64,000 nt of DNA from Podocnemis expansa (taxonomy: Eukaryota; Chordata; Testudines; Podocnemididae), in contig ML682028.1 in the NCBI GenBank assembly GCA_007922195.1, forward strand, positions 18,940,366 to 19,004,365, in the 5' to 3' direction. Positions 21,606 to 32,069 of the stretch are shown piece after piece. The notes beneath the pieces are model-generated. The model did not search any database. It had not been told where the DNA came from and worked only from the letters and a program-made list of their open reading frames with translations. Every line of letters starts with the position of its first letter. Within the stretch, counting starts at the first letter, position 1. A program made the translations under genes and the position numbers.

Positions 21606-24600
21606 CCTTTCTCTAAACATAATGAGCTTCTTTAACGATCAAGCACAGCTGTCCAAGTACATGCATCAGCAGTGCATAGCCATTCCCAGTTTTTTCCATG
21701 TGACCTGCTGTAAAAAGTTAACTTTGGGAATTTTCTATGGCCTGGCACATTGATATTATAGTAGTTTGTTCCAGTTTATTTGCACTGTGCTCTATTTTTA
21801 GTGATACCCATCTTTCTTTTGAATTTTTTGGTACAGTAATTTCTAGTTGTCGTTACTTAAAAGTGTTCAGACTAGATATGGAGCCCAAGATATTGCTGGA
21901 AAATAATTCTCATCTGGGAAGGCTATTAGCTTCCTTGGAGAAAAGGAAACGCCTGAACATTTAATGACCTTAAGTATTAATTAGTTTTTAGTAGTTTCTG
22001 AGTCTGTTGAGAATGTGTAGACATGGCTTGGCAGTCATGTTAAAATATTCACTGCAAGAAGCTTCTAGGTAGCATGAGGTTTTTAGGTTTGCTTTGGCAA
22101 CATTTCAAAAGGGTTTGTAATCTGATAAATGGAAAACGTGAGCAGAGTTCACACAATGTACTTATATCTTACATTAATACTTGCACTTAAGTGCTCTTGG
22201 CCTTCTCTTTGCTTTACGCTTGAACGGATATATTACCCTTTTGGTACTAATAAAATAATAGAAGGCTTGGGAGCCTGGCCTTTAGTATTAGATTACTGCA
22301 TATTGACATACATGTAGGTATTTGTGTACTCCTCTCTCACTGTGATTTATAGCGCAGCAGATTGCTTATTTGTGGTTTAGTGACTATTTGGAACAGTGCC
22401 AAACTCAGCAGTCGTTATGCCCTGAGCAGGCATCGTTAAGACTGTAAACCTTTATATCAATGCTAATTGGCCTCCAAGGTTTTGTGGGAGAAAAGGGGAA
22501 ACTGTCCTAGACACACACAGTAGTCGTTATTGTCAACTATCCAGTATTTAATTGCATTTGGTTGAACATGCCGTTCAGGGTCTGTGGCAAGTCCATTAGC
22601 TTAACATGACAGACTGGAAAAACTAAGTATTTTTAAGAAGTACTATGGAGTTAAGCCAGCATCTGCCTAAATAAAGAGAGAGATAAATGAGAGAAATGGC
22701 AGCTTTTCTGAGCAATGTCTTTAAGAAGAGACTTCCTGGATCAGAATACCTTCCCAAATATCACAGCAATTCCCAGCTACTCCATTTGTTTGTAGATTCA
22801 TAGATACGAGATGGAAGAGATGTATTAGGCATGCTATTAACCTCCTACTAGTAGAGGATTTATTCTCTTCAGAGTATTCTCAAGAGTATCATACAAGCCA
22901 TTTTTTTATAGGATGGAGAGCACGTTTGCTCTCTTCAATTATGGTTGTATTTTTGGCACTAACTTCTGTGTTTCAAGACCTGTTGCCTCCTGGAGTGAGA
23001 ACCCAGAGCGACCTGTTTGACTGGTAGAATGTGATACTAATAGAGCCGTGGCCAGGGCTGGCTGGCCTCCAAGTCTGAAAGTGTGAAATGGACCAAGGGG
23101 TTAATGTTACAAAGATGCTGTTAATACCAAAAAGTCACTTCTGTGGAACTCTGAGAGGGGGACAAAATGAAAATAGAGAGCTACAGACAGGAAGGTGTGT
23201 TACACAACATATTATGTACTCCAATGAAAAAGGACATATAACAACATCTGAGAAAAAGTGTTCTGTCTGGGTATTGATTAAAATCATCTTCAGGAGGGTC
23301 TCCTGTCAGATGGTTTTATTACAAAGAGAAACTTGATGAGAATAATTATTGTGAAATCTGGCACCCATTTCCTTATTTGGAAGAGTGACCAGTAAACAAG
23401 GGCAAATGTGAGCTTCGTTGTGTTTGAGAACGACTGCTGGCTCTTGTAAGTGCTGAAATTAGACCCAATTGAGTCTGCAACAAGAATGTAATTTCGAATT
23501 GCTGTTGACAAATACAAAGATCAAACAAACTGAATGACTATTATAAAAGCCTTTAGTATTTGTACTGAAATTCACAACAGGTTAATCTGTACAAAATTGT
23601 TTTAAATAGTGCCTTTGGGAGCTAAGAATTAATACCATGCTGTCCCTCTGAGATCTGGGGGCTTTTTATGAACTCCTAGCAGCGAGACATCCATATTACT
23701 CTGTTTGTGTTTATGTTTGAATTAAAGCAAGGTTGGCTAATGGCTAGAGACAAAACAGGAGGTCACATAGGGCAGAAAAAAACTGACCTTTCCAATGGCC
23801 AGATTCTGTGCTTGTAATAACATTAAATAATATGTTATGCTACTCTGTGAGTGGATTTACTTAATGCTGGTGAGGTGCAGTAAATAGTAAATGCTTACTA
23901 AATTGATTATAGCACCTGTGATACTACAGCTTTAGAAGAGGGTGCAAATTATTTTGCCTAACACAGCAGAAACTCTAAAGTCTGAAGTTCTACATTTCTT
24001 TTAATTGACCTGTATTTTCAGCTAGGCTGGTCACATTCCTTAATAAATAGTTCTCTGAATGTCAGTATTACATTCTCCTCACTCCATTGTAACGTGCTTT
24101 GTTATTTTAGGATAGGGGTCATTTCTGTTCCCATCAAATTTTGCTATTGATTTTAATGGGTTTGAAATCTTACACTCCACCTAGAGATGCTGATTTCTTT
24201 GTTTAATACTTTTATCCTCTTTAGTATGCCCAGGAGTTTGCATGTGCGACTCATGTTCAGGTACCATGTATCCATCCAATGCAATACATTCCTGTGCTTT
24301 TCTTTGTTGGAGACCTGGTATTGTAATTGTTCTACTTAAATTAAATCTATACAATTTTTACTAAAAAATTCCCAGAGTCAGCACTGCTTAATGGGGTTTT
24401 CCCATACTTTCCTCTTTGTCCTCTTTCTCTTCAGTTGACAAATTTCTGGTGTCCTAACACCCATGGCCATGTTCTTTTCTTTCCTTTCCTTTCCTTCATC
24501 AGTTGAACAGTTTGGACATTTCCAACTATTATGTGAAACTTCTTGTGCAGTTCTTTGCATTTCCTCTCCAGTACTCTGAGTCAAGGAATTAAATATGTGT

Positions 24601-26269
24601 GAAGTGCCCTCCGGGTTCTGGGAGGAGGTAGAAAGTGGTTTAAATTGGCAAAAGGTGAATGCCTGAGAACAAGTTGTTTTTTTAAAAGTTAAGAGAAATT
24701 AAAAGCATACTGAACTATTTTATCTAATTGGCCAAGACAGCGACGTATGTATACAGACACGCACGTAATATAAACAAGTGAGTATAAGAAATATTTTTAT
24801 TCTGTGATAAATGTAGCCCTTTGTTACTATTTTTTCAAACTTCAGAACCAGACTTTGAAACAAAAAATACGCTTGTGATGAGTCCGGTTCTGTCATGTGA
24901 CTTGCGAATCTGTTCTAATTCAGCCATGGAATGAGTTGGATTGTCAAACACTAATCACTAGCTATGCAAAAGATAAAACCTTTTATTCTCATATAATGTT
25001 CTCTATACAGAATACACAAAGTGCTAAAAAGAGTGTTGTCTTTATGAATCTGGATATGGCAACTCTCAGAGAGGCAGCACAGGAGACATAATGTATGAAG
25101 GTAGAACAAAATTAGAGAGAACTGAGATTTACAAGGGATAGAACCACAGAAGTATTTTTTAATGACTAGTTGCTGTGAGGGGTACACTAGTCAGAGAAAC
25201 AAAAGGTGTTTGAGAGTTAGAATGAAACATACAGTAGTTAATCGTGCATAGGTTATACGTATAGAATTGATCTTTTGAAGAACAAGAACTATTGGTGTAA
25301 ATTCATTTACATCTTGGTAAAAGCTAACCCTTCTTTCCAAAAACCTCTTACAACTATAGCCTTTTAAAATATTGCTGTGTAAACAAAGAGTCTGTGTGTA
25401 CATCGACACAACGTACAATACTCAAGGCATACAACATATGCAGTTAAGATGATCTTTAAATATTTAGAAAAACCTAATGTGTTGTATATGTGGCTGTACA
25501 TCAGCTTTTCTCCATCCTGTCTCGTGGGGTTTTATGTTGATTTTTAAATTATTGTTATTTATACATCATTCCTTTTACAATTGTAATTTTAGTTGGTGTA
25601 CCAGAAATGTCAGAATTCAGCCAAATTCAGAATTTGCTTTCCGTGAGAGAACTCAGTCCTTAAGTAACTTTGCAAAATGTTTTGGTTTGCTTTGAGTCAT
25701 GACTAATCCTTGTGATCTAATATAAGAAATGTCAGACTGCCGGTTTTCAAAGAAAAGTGCTCGATTTTTATTTACCTGTCCTTGCTTTTAAAACCATTAA
25801 CAAGGGTTTTAAAGTTGTGCAATACTGCAGTCCCAGGCTCACTGTCTGCCAGTTATCGTGACTCTGGCTTTCACATTGTAACAGGCCAGGAGAGAAGACA
25901 ATGTATGGGCTTGTTCTGGGGGCATAATACCACAACAGTTTATGCATAGAATGGATATGGCAGTTGCCTTTGAATTTGAAAACATCATGTAAGAGCATTA
26001 ACAATGCGACCTTCCTTAAAAGTCAGTGCATCTCCTCGACCCTAGGGATTATAGTAATCAGCCCAGTGTGTGTTTGCAGCTGGCATCCACCCACCTGTGC
26101 ATGGAACCTGACCTTTGTTATAATGTGAACAATGGCTAAACGTTCTCATAAAAGCGGCTTCACAGCTGCCCCTCCAAGAAACACACAGAACGAAGCAAAC
26201 CCACTCTTCACATCAGATCTACTCAGGACATTTCTCTTTACCCATGTTTGACTACATAAAATAGGTTTT
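21606..26269. other. long stretch without recognisable gene
   Basis: About 4.7 kb. A pyrimidine stretch at about 24470-24500 (ttcctttcctttcc) is simple sequence. A weak LINE-3'-end-like motif ('agattcatagatacgagatggaagagatg', 22793-22821) may be a very old CR1 end but is too short to assert. No exon or RNA gene was recognised. Confidence 0.45.
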
Positions 26270-26273
26270 TAAG

Positions 26274-26470
26274 TTCCAAAGGGGTAGCCCTGTTAGTCTA
26301 GTTCAGCAAAACAAACAAAGTGTCTGGTGGCGCTTTTGAAGACTAACATTTCCTTATCACATGAGCTTTCATGGGAGAAGATCCCACTTTGTTAGAAACT
26401 CTGAAGATGGGGAACTTACAGAATGGGAAGAAAATAAATGCAGGGAAGCGTAGGTCATAGGATTGGGTTT
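26274..26470 (-). mobile_element. family A copy with complete outer end
   Basis: On the + strand it begins GTTCCAAAGGGGTAGCCCTG, the fullest outer terminus of the family in this window, then 'aaacaaacaaag...gcgcttttgaagactaac'. Next come the module (about 26362-26405) and the internal 'gaatgggaagaaaataaatgcaggg'. Read on the - strand, the module retains stem II and GAAA, but CTGATGA has become CTAACAA, so it is inactive by inspection. Confidence 0.65.
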
Positions 26471-26718
26471 GCCTCCACCCGAAAGGTTTCTACACTGTTT
26501 TGAGGATCTGTCTTCACACTTAGTAGAAGGGCAGTGGATCTGAAACGTGCCAGAACACTGTTCTGGCTCCTTGCACCTCTCGTCCTCTCAGTGTGGGGAG
26601 CTGCATGAGGGTGGGGTTAGAGAGCAACAAAGGCCTACTGTAACAAGGAGCCTGGCTGAGGGGAGACATTGCCATTTAGGACTACACCATGGCTTGCTAA
26701 GCAATCAAAATTTTGCTG

Positions 26719-26899
26719 CACTTAAAGACTAATGGATTTATTTATTGCATGAGCTTTCGTGGGAGAATATCCCACTTCATCAGACGCTAGTCTCCCATGA
26801 AAGCCCATGCGATAGATAAATCTGTTCGTCTTTAAGTGCCACAAGACTCCTTGCTTTTTTTGCTTTACTAGACTAACAGGGCTGCCCCTTTGGAACTTG
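26719..26899. mobile_element. family A compact inverted pair with perfect 13-bp TSD
   Basis: The left arm (- orientation) starts abruptly at CACTTAAAGACTAATGG and holds a complete module. The right arm (+ orientation) holds half of a module and runs to the full outer end 'actaacagggctgcccctttggaac'. Exact 13-mers CAAAATTTTGCTG at 26706-26718 and 26900-26912 flank it. The arms have unequal ends, which argues against a DNA transposon with terminal inverted repeats. It fits a retroelement that is full-length at one end and truncated and inverted at the other. Confidence 0.8.
26747..26787 (-). ncRNA. hammerhead-ribozyme-like module, core intact (- strand)
   Basis: Read on the - strand: GCGT, CTGATGA, A, GTGGGA / TATTC / TCCCAC (six paired bases of stem II, with a G-C pair next to the core), GAAA, GC, TC, ATGC. 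Stem I is GCGT/ATGC with one G-U pair. This is the best-formed stem II of the copies in the window. AGCT around the stem III position is again self-complementary. It lies antisense to the inferred host gene. Confidence 0.55.
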
Positions 26900-27344
26900 C
26901 AAAATTTTGCTGTGGCAGCTCTGACAGTCTGGAGTTCAGTCTCTCATTTCCTCTCTCCCAGCTTTTTTTTTTTAGCTTAAACGTTTTCTTTTTTCCCCAA
27001 AGGCAGTGTTATTAATTTAGAGCTACTGTTGCTGTTTTATTTGGTTTTGTTGTTTTGTTCATGGTTTTCTGTTTACATGGTTTGTTTGTAATTTTGTCAA
27101 AGTTGGGATGTGCTCTTATTTAATGAGAAATTGGATCAACGCTCCCAGGGCTTTTGGGTGGGATGCTTTATAAATAAAATGCATTATTATTGTAAGCCCA
27201 TTTTGGAAGACAGAACTAACTGTGAGTGATTCTCAAGTGTGTCCATGATATAGCATCACTTACAAAACACTTCATCTTCTAAGCCTGTCACATGTGCTAA
27301 CTCTCTTAACAGTCTGTAAAGCACTTTCATTAACCTCATTTCCC

Positions 27345-27785
27345 AGAAAAACAGACAAGTATTCCTGTGCCACTTAAAGATTAACAAATTTATTTATCGC
27401 ATGAGCTTTCGTGTGAGGAAATCCCACTTCATCAGATGTTTTGAAGATGGGGGAATTTACATAATAGGAGGAAAAATAAATGCAGGGAGGTGTAGGTCAT
27501 AGGATCAGGTCATGCTGTAACCGCAATTCAAATTTGTTAAGATTCAAACACTGGGGAACAGCATAGAGAGGGAGATGAGGTCAATCACCTTTTATAATTA
27601 GGAAAACAATCTGAAATCCTTATTTAGCCCTGAAGAAATACAGTCAATTTATTTATCACATGAGCTTTCATGGGAGAAGATCCCAAAGCATCTCACAAAG
27701 TGTGATTGTCTCCCGTGAAAGCTCTTGCAATAAATAAATTTGTTATTGTTTAAAAGTGCCCCCAGATGCCTTGTTTGTTTAAAAT
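27345..27785. mobile_element. family A long copy with three module-bearing segments
   Basis: The outer end starts near 27350 in - orientation, followed by a module with intact core boxes at 27399-27439. About 210 bp of internal sequence shared with 7282-7605 follows. A second - oriented partial module lies at about 27655-27690, joined to a + oriented module at about 27693-27735 and a + outer end reaching about 27780. The + module has CTCACAA for CTGATGA and is dead. No clear target duplication was found. Confidence 0.65.
27399..27439 (-). ncRNA. hammerhead-ribozyme-like module, core boxes intact, weaker stems
   Basis: Read on the - strand: ACAT, CTGATGA, A, GTGGGA / TTTCC / TCACAC, GAAA, GC, TC, ATGC. 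The conserved boxes and the TC cleavage position are kept. Stem II has one G-A mismatch and stem I has 3 of 4 pairs, so folding would be poorer than at 13780 and 26747. Confidence 0.45.
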
Positions 27786-27789
27786 AGTA

Positions 27790-29115
27790 TGAGTGTCCAA
27801 GATTGATCATGCAGTGAACATGAAATTTCTCTCTAGTTTTGAGTTAATCTCCATAGCTTAATTTGCCAGAAGACCCAATTGTAAATCAGGAAAGCGTAGG
27901 TTCAGGGGAGTGGTTTGTTCTCCAAGAAAAGAAGTCATTGTGTTCCTTGATAAAACTCTTCTGACTCATTCAGCATCACTGCTACAGACTTTGATGTGAA
28001 TCACGAAGAATCTGATTTTAATCGATGGTGTTGCCTTAGTATCTAGGCTTTGATTTTAGCTTTTGAAAGAGGTTCTGCTCCTTGACTCGTTTCTCTCTTA
28101 GTCAGAGAGCACTTACTATTGAAAATCTCTTTATCGGGTCCTCCCTTCCTCAGGACTAGTACTGGAAAAACTAAAAATTTGCTCTTGTGTAGGCACCCTT
28201 TGTCTAGAGATCCTCAATATATTTACTTTCTTCACTACACTCTCAAAGAGCCTCTTGAATGGATCAACTTTGCATAGTTGGGGCTGCCTTTTAAATATCT
28301 GCAGTCTATTCATTAGTTCAAGTTTTAGGCAGATTCCAAATGTCATTGCATTTCCTGGTCCAGGGTACAGATGACGTGGGAAGTATTTTTGACGTACAGT
28401 TATCTGTATAGTGACAAAAGCACTTTCCTCTGACTCCAAATGCATTGTGATTTCAGATGTTCATAAGCATTAGGGGGAAGCATATAATTTAATACTTTAT
28501 TTGCTATTGGAAATGAGGACTTCCACATTTCTGAGCCATTATTTCAGCACACCTTGTCTGCCTTTGCTTTTCTGAATGGTTATATTTCAGGCCATTCCAT
28601 TATGATTCACTACTTTCAAAAGACAACAATTTAAAGGAGATTTTAAATTAATGGAAAATTGCAGAAGTTTCACAAATTATATACAGAATTATCTAAAATA
28701 CAGTTCATTTATGGCTGGGAGTTAGATATCCACATCCCCATGAAATGTGTTAGGCTTATTTTCAAACACCTGGCTGACTGTTTTCAGTAGATGTATGGTG
28801 ATGGATCTACTTAATGGATTATTATTGCTAGTTTCTCCAGGATTACATTCACAGTTCATTACAAGTAAGCAGTTTGAAGGCCAATATTTCTACAGAAATA
28901 TGTTTAATTTTGCAGTAGTCTCAAAGATCATACTTCTAACACAACTGTAATTTCAGAGAGATTTATTCCATATATCACCCCTGCTTAATTGTTTTACTAT
29001 TGTAATGCCATTTTGTCTTCAGGGATGTATTTTGTTGCGCGCGCATGCGCACACACACGCTGTATTAGGAAGTGCCCGTTTTGTGGTTGCTCATGCAGTT
29101 CTGTTATATGCAGAG
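27790..29115. other. no gene recognised
   Basis: Mostly AT-rich unique sequence, with open frames below 105 codons and no domain. It contains the alternating purine-pyrimidine tract annotated separately. Confidence 0.45.
29036..29060. repeat. 25-nt strictly alternating pyrimidine-purine tract
   Basis: The tract TGCGCGCGCATGCGCACACA plus ACGC alternates without a break, combining CG, CA and TG steps. Such sequence favours left-handed Z-DNA under negative supercoiling (general knowledge). Confidence 0.85.
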
Positions 29116-29119
29116 GTGC

Positions 29120-29240
29120 TGGAACGATTTTTATAGTGGGATCCTGAGAGCCGTTGAACCAAACAGTAAATCTTGTATGAAATGGAAATGACTTCAAGCC
29201 AGGGGATACGGCAGCATCTCCAGCTCCCCTTGTTCCAACA
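29120..29240 (-). repeat. possible interspersed repeat fragment
   Basis: From memory, the segment around 29145-29200 resembles an abundant reptile interspersed repeat, read on the - strand. The 176-codon - strand open frame at 28997-29527 crosses this repeat, a TTTC simple repeat (which encodes its lysine-rich part) and a CA/CG tract. I do not regard it as a gene. Confidence 0.35.
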
Positions 29241-29299
29241 CACATGGTTATGTGCATCTGCAACAATCTCCCCCATTCTAGTATTAAGGATTCTTGCTT

Positions 29300-29331
29300 T
29301 TTTCTTTCTTTCTTTCTTTTTTTTTTTTTAA
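29300..29331. repeat. TTTC / poly-T simple repeat
   Basis: A run of tttc units passes into about 14 T. It is simple sequence with no gene relation. Confidence 0.9.
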
Positions 29332-29529
29332 AGACACTTTCAGTATATTCTGCAGACGACTCTTTGGCAGACGGATACCCTGAAGCTAGGGAAGTTGCTT
29401 TTCTCTGGCTCAGGATTTCTGATAATCTTTTGCTAAGATTTAAAGTACTAAACCTAGCCAGTTCCTTGCTCTCATTTGCATACCTCAGGAAAATGTTGGT
29501 GGCCATTGCAAAATAATAATTTAACATGT

Positions 29530-31140
29530 TGCTGCCAAAGCATCTATGCCCACTACATCGGCAACCACTTGGAACAGCCAGAACAGGGATTGTTATAGTT
29601 GCAAGTAACAGAATCTATTTTACTTCTATTCTTTAGAAGGAAATTGCATATTTAAAAAAAATGTTAAAAGAACATTATTTAGGTTCAAGCTCAGGCAAGT
29701 TAGGAAATGCCAGATTTGTGGTTCTCTGGGGAGTCTTGATTTTGCCATCTTGTGTTTATGCATTATAATACACTATTTAATTACACGGTCACATACAATT
29801 TTTGCCACTGGAACCCTACTCTATTAAGTGCACAGGATGAATACACGAGGGAGCAGTTTTAAAGTTGCACAGGCAGCAATAAATCTGGCGCTTGTAACTT
29901 TCAAGTGCTTGACTTTGCAACCCAAATAACATTATTATAATGTAATTTCATATAATTTTATATATTGGACTGTAACAGCCGCGTGGTGTCTCAAACTGCT
30001 TTTGTTAGCACAGTTTTATGAGAAGCAGCAGAGCTTTGATGAAATATATAGCATAGCCACACACACTCAGTGCAGTACATGTCAGATTGCTCTTAATCAC
30101 TTTGTATCTCTTGTTTCTTGTACCCAGTAACCCATGCAGTTTCTTTGCTTCATTCTGGTAATGTTAACAAGAGACAGCAGTAGTACCCCAAAGCCAGCAA
30201 TTTGTGTCTTTTGTTATTGACTTTTAGTCTTCATAATTGAACTAGAAATATTTCTCTCTCATTAGGTGGCTGCAGATATATTCTGTTCATCTTGCAGTTG
30301 CCTAGGGCTGGAATATGAGACAGAGAAAATGAACTCGAAGTGCCATTTGTTTTCAGATAAAATAAACACTTGCTTTCAAAATGTTTTGATTAAAAAATAT
30401 CCAAGGCAACTTTGTTTTTTCCCTTCACTTTCTTGTTTTTTCTCTTTTTCTCTTAATTAGTTTACAGGCTAATGAAAAAGGTTTTGAATATAAGAAAGCT
30501 ATGTACTGGGGGGCTGTAAATTTAACAGTCGGTTAGAGTACTTAGCAGTGTTTGGTTAGATATAGATGAGATAAAATTTTATTCTGGCTTGGGGGAACAG
30601 TGTGAGGACTGCGGCCCACCTGGAGTTCAGTGCTTGGATCCAACAGGATCTGGCTGGAGTCTGTCTAAATTTCCCTGTTTGCTCCATCCAGGCAGAGCAG
30701 AGTAAGTTGCTTCTTAGTATCTGTCAGCAGTCTCTAAGCTTGGTCGGATATTTCATCAGTTCCACTTGCAAGGTGTTTTGCTTCTTTTTACTAATTCGCA
30801 CAGCTAAAAACACTCCACCTTTCGTTGTCCTTAAGAATACCTACTGGTAAATCTATTTGAGTAGTTGATTGAGGCCTGTGGTGTACGATGCTACAGTGAG
30901 ATTGTATTAGTATTTTAACAACTCCTATTTTATCACAAGAAAATGTGATTCAATGTTTCTCCTGACTGTTGCCTGTAAGTAGTTTTTTATTTTCTCTCCC
31001 TCTCTCTCAAAATATTTTCTCAAACCCTCATAGTGCTCTGTAATTTTGATGGGTTTTTTAAATATTTTTGTGACGCTTTAACAGAATTCAGCACTTTGAC
31101 AGATTACAGCTGAGTTGTAGAAAAGCCATGGTAAATTGTG
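29530..31140. other. no gene recognised
   Basis: AT-rich sequence with short chance open frames. No repeat boundaries were seen. Confidence 0.45.
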
Positions 31141-31147
31141 GAAAAGT

Positions 31148-31189
31148 AATAATGGACCTTATTATTTGCAATAATAAAGTCCATTATTA
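31148..31189. repeat. near-perfect palindrome
   Basis: AATAATGGACCTTATTATTT and its near-exact reverse complement AATAATAAAGTCCATTATT meet with almost no spacer, giving arms of about 20 bp with one or two differences. It lies directly before a GC-rich block and may be one end of a composite element. Confidence 0.75.
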
Positions 31190-31194
31190 TTTTT

Positions 31195-31400
31195 TGGTGA
31201 TTTTCTTCTGTCAGCTGCCTTGGGGCTCCCACTGACAGCTGCCTGAGCCTCTGCCTGAGGGCCTGGGGCTAAGAGGTGGGGGCTTCGCTATCTGCTGTTT
31301 GGAGCCGGCAGCTGGGGCCCTGGACTGACAGTGAGGCCTCCTGCTCTCAGCTCAGGGGTGGTCAAAGCTCCACGGTTAGCTCTGTGCGGAGCAGGGCTCC
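31195..31400. repeat. GC-rich block, probable nonautonomous element body
   Basis: GC content rises abruptly and CTGCC/GGGGCT words recur ('cagctgcctgagcctctgcctgagggcctggggct'). No protein frame is supported. It adjoins the palindrome at 31148-31189. Ends and class are unknown. Confidence 0.4.
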
Positions 31401-31871
31401 GCCTGTTAAAATTTTGGTCAAAGCCTAATATTGCAGAATCTGAAATTTATGCAGTATTGTAAATTAAGTAGCACTTTGATAATTTATGTCACTTATGCAT
31501 CTTTCTGCATGTGTAACACACCCTTCTCAAACAACTGGCACATGAACCAACCTATTTTATATAAAACATTTCAGACCGGGCACTGAAATAATAAACTCTT
31601 CCCAGCCCACTGCAAAGTATATTTCAATTTGCTCCTTTCCACCCTAACTTAGTCCCTTCACATATGCAGCCTGTCCCAAAAATTGTTAACTCGAGCAGTG
31701 TTAAACTAGTTTTGCACCCTTCATTGAGAAGATTTTACTTCCTATTGAACCAGGGTAATGATGCTTTACAGATCTGAACCTGTTAGCCAGAGGAATGAAA
31801 ATACAGATGCTTACCAAATGAATATTTATTAATGTTTGTGGTTTGCAATATTTTTGTACCCATGCTTGTCC

Positions 31872-32065
31872 CAGGATATTAGAGAGAGAAGATGAATGAG
31901 ATAATATCTTTTATTTGGGCAGCTTCTGTTGGTGAGAGACAAGCTTTTGAGCTATATAGAGGACTTCTTCTGTTCTGAGCTCTGTGTACTCAAAAACTTG
32001 TCTCACAGCAACAGAAGTTCGTCCAATGAAAGATATTGCCTCTCTGACCTTTGCTTCTCTGTCTA
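31872..32065. mobile_element. family B inverted-pair repeat (second Penelope-like family?)
   Basis: The left half ('ccaggatattagagagagaagatg...aatatcttttatttgg...cagcttctgttggtgagagacaagctt') is echoed inverted in the right half ('aaaacttgtctcacagcaacagaag...gtccaatgaaagatattgcc'). Where family A has its module, family B reads (on the - strand) CAGAAGA, then a stem of AGTCC-type sequence, then 'gctcaaaagcttgtc'. This looks like a decayed CTGAAGA...GAAAGCTT layout. Both boxes are mutated here. Confidence 0.55.
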
Positions 32066-32069
32066 TTAA

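Noticed and set aside
22790..22870. Possible CR1 3'-end fragment
   Set aside because: Only a short 'attcatagatacgagatggaagag' resemblance exists. It is too short and diverged to call.
28997..29527. 176-codon open frame on the minus strand
   Set aside because: It crosses a probable interspersed repeat, a TTTC/poly-T simple repeat (giving its lysine run) and a CA/CG tract. It has no domain and no splice or promoter context.
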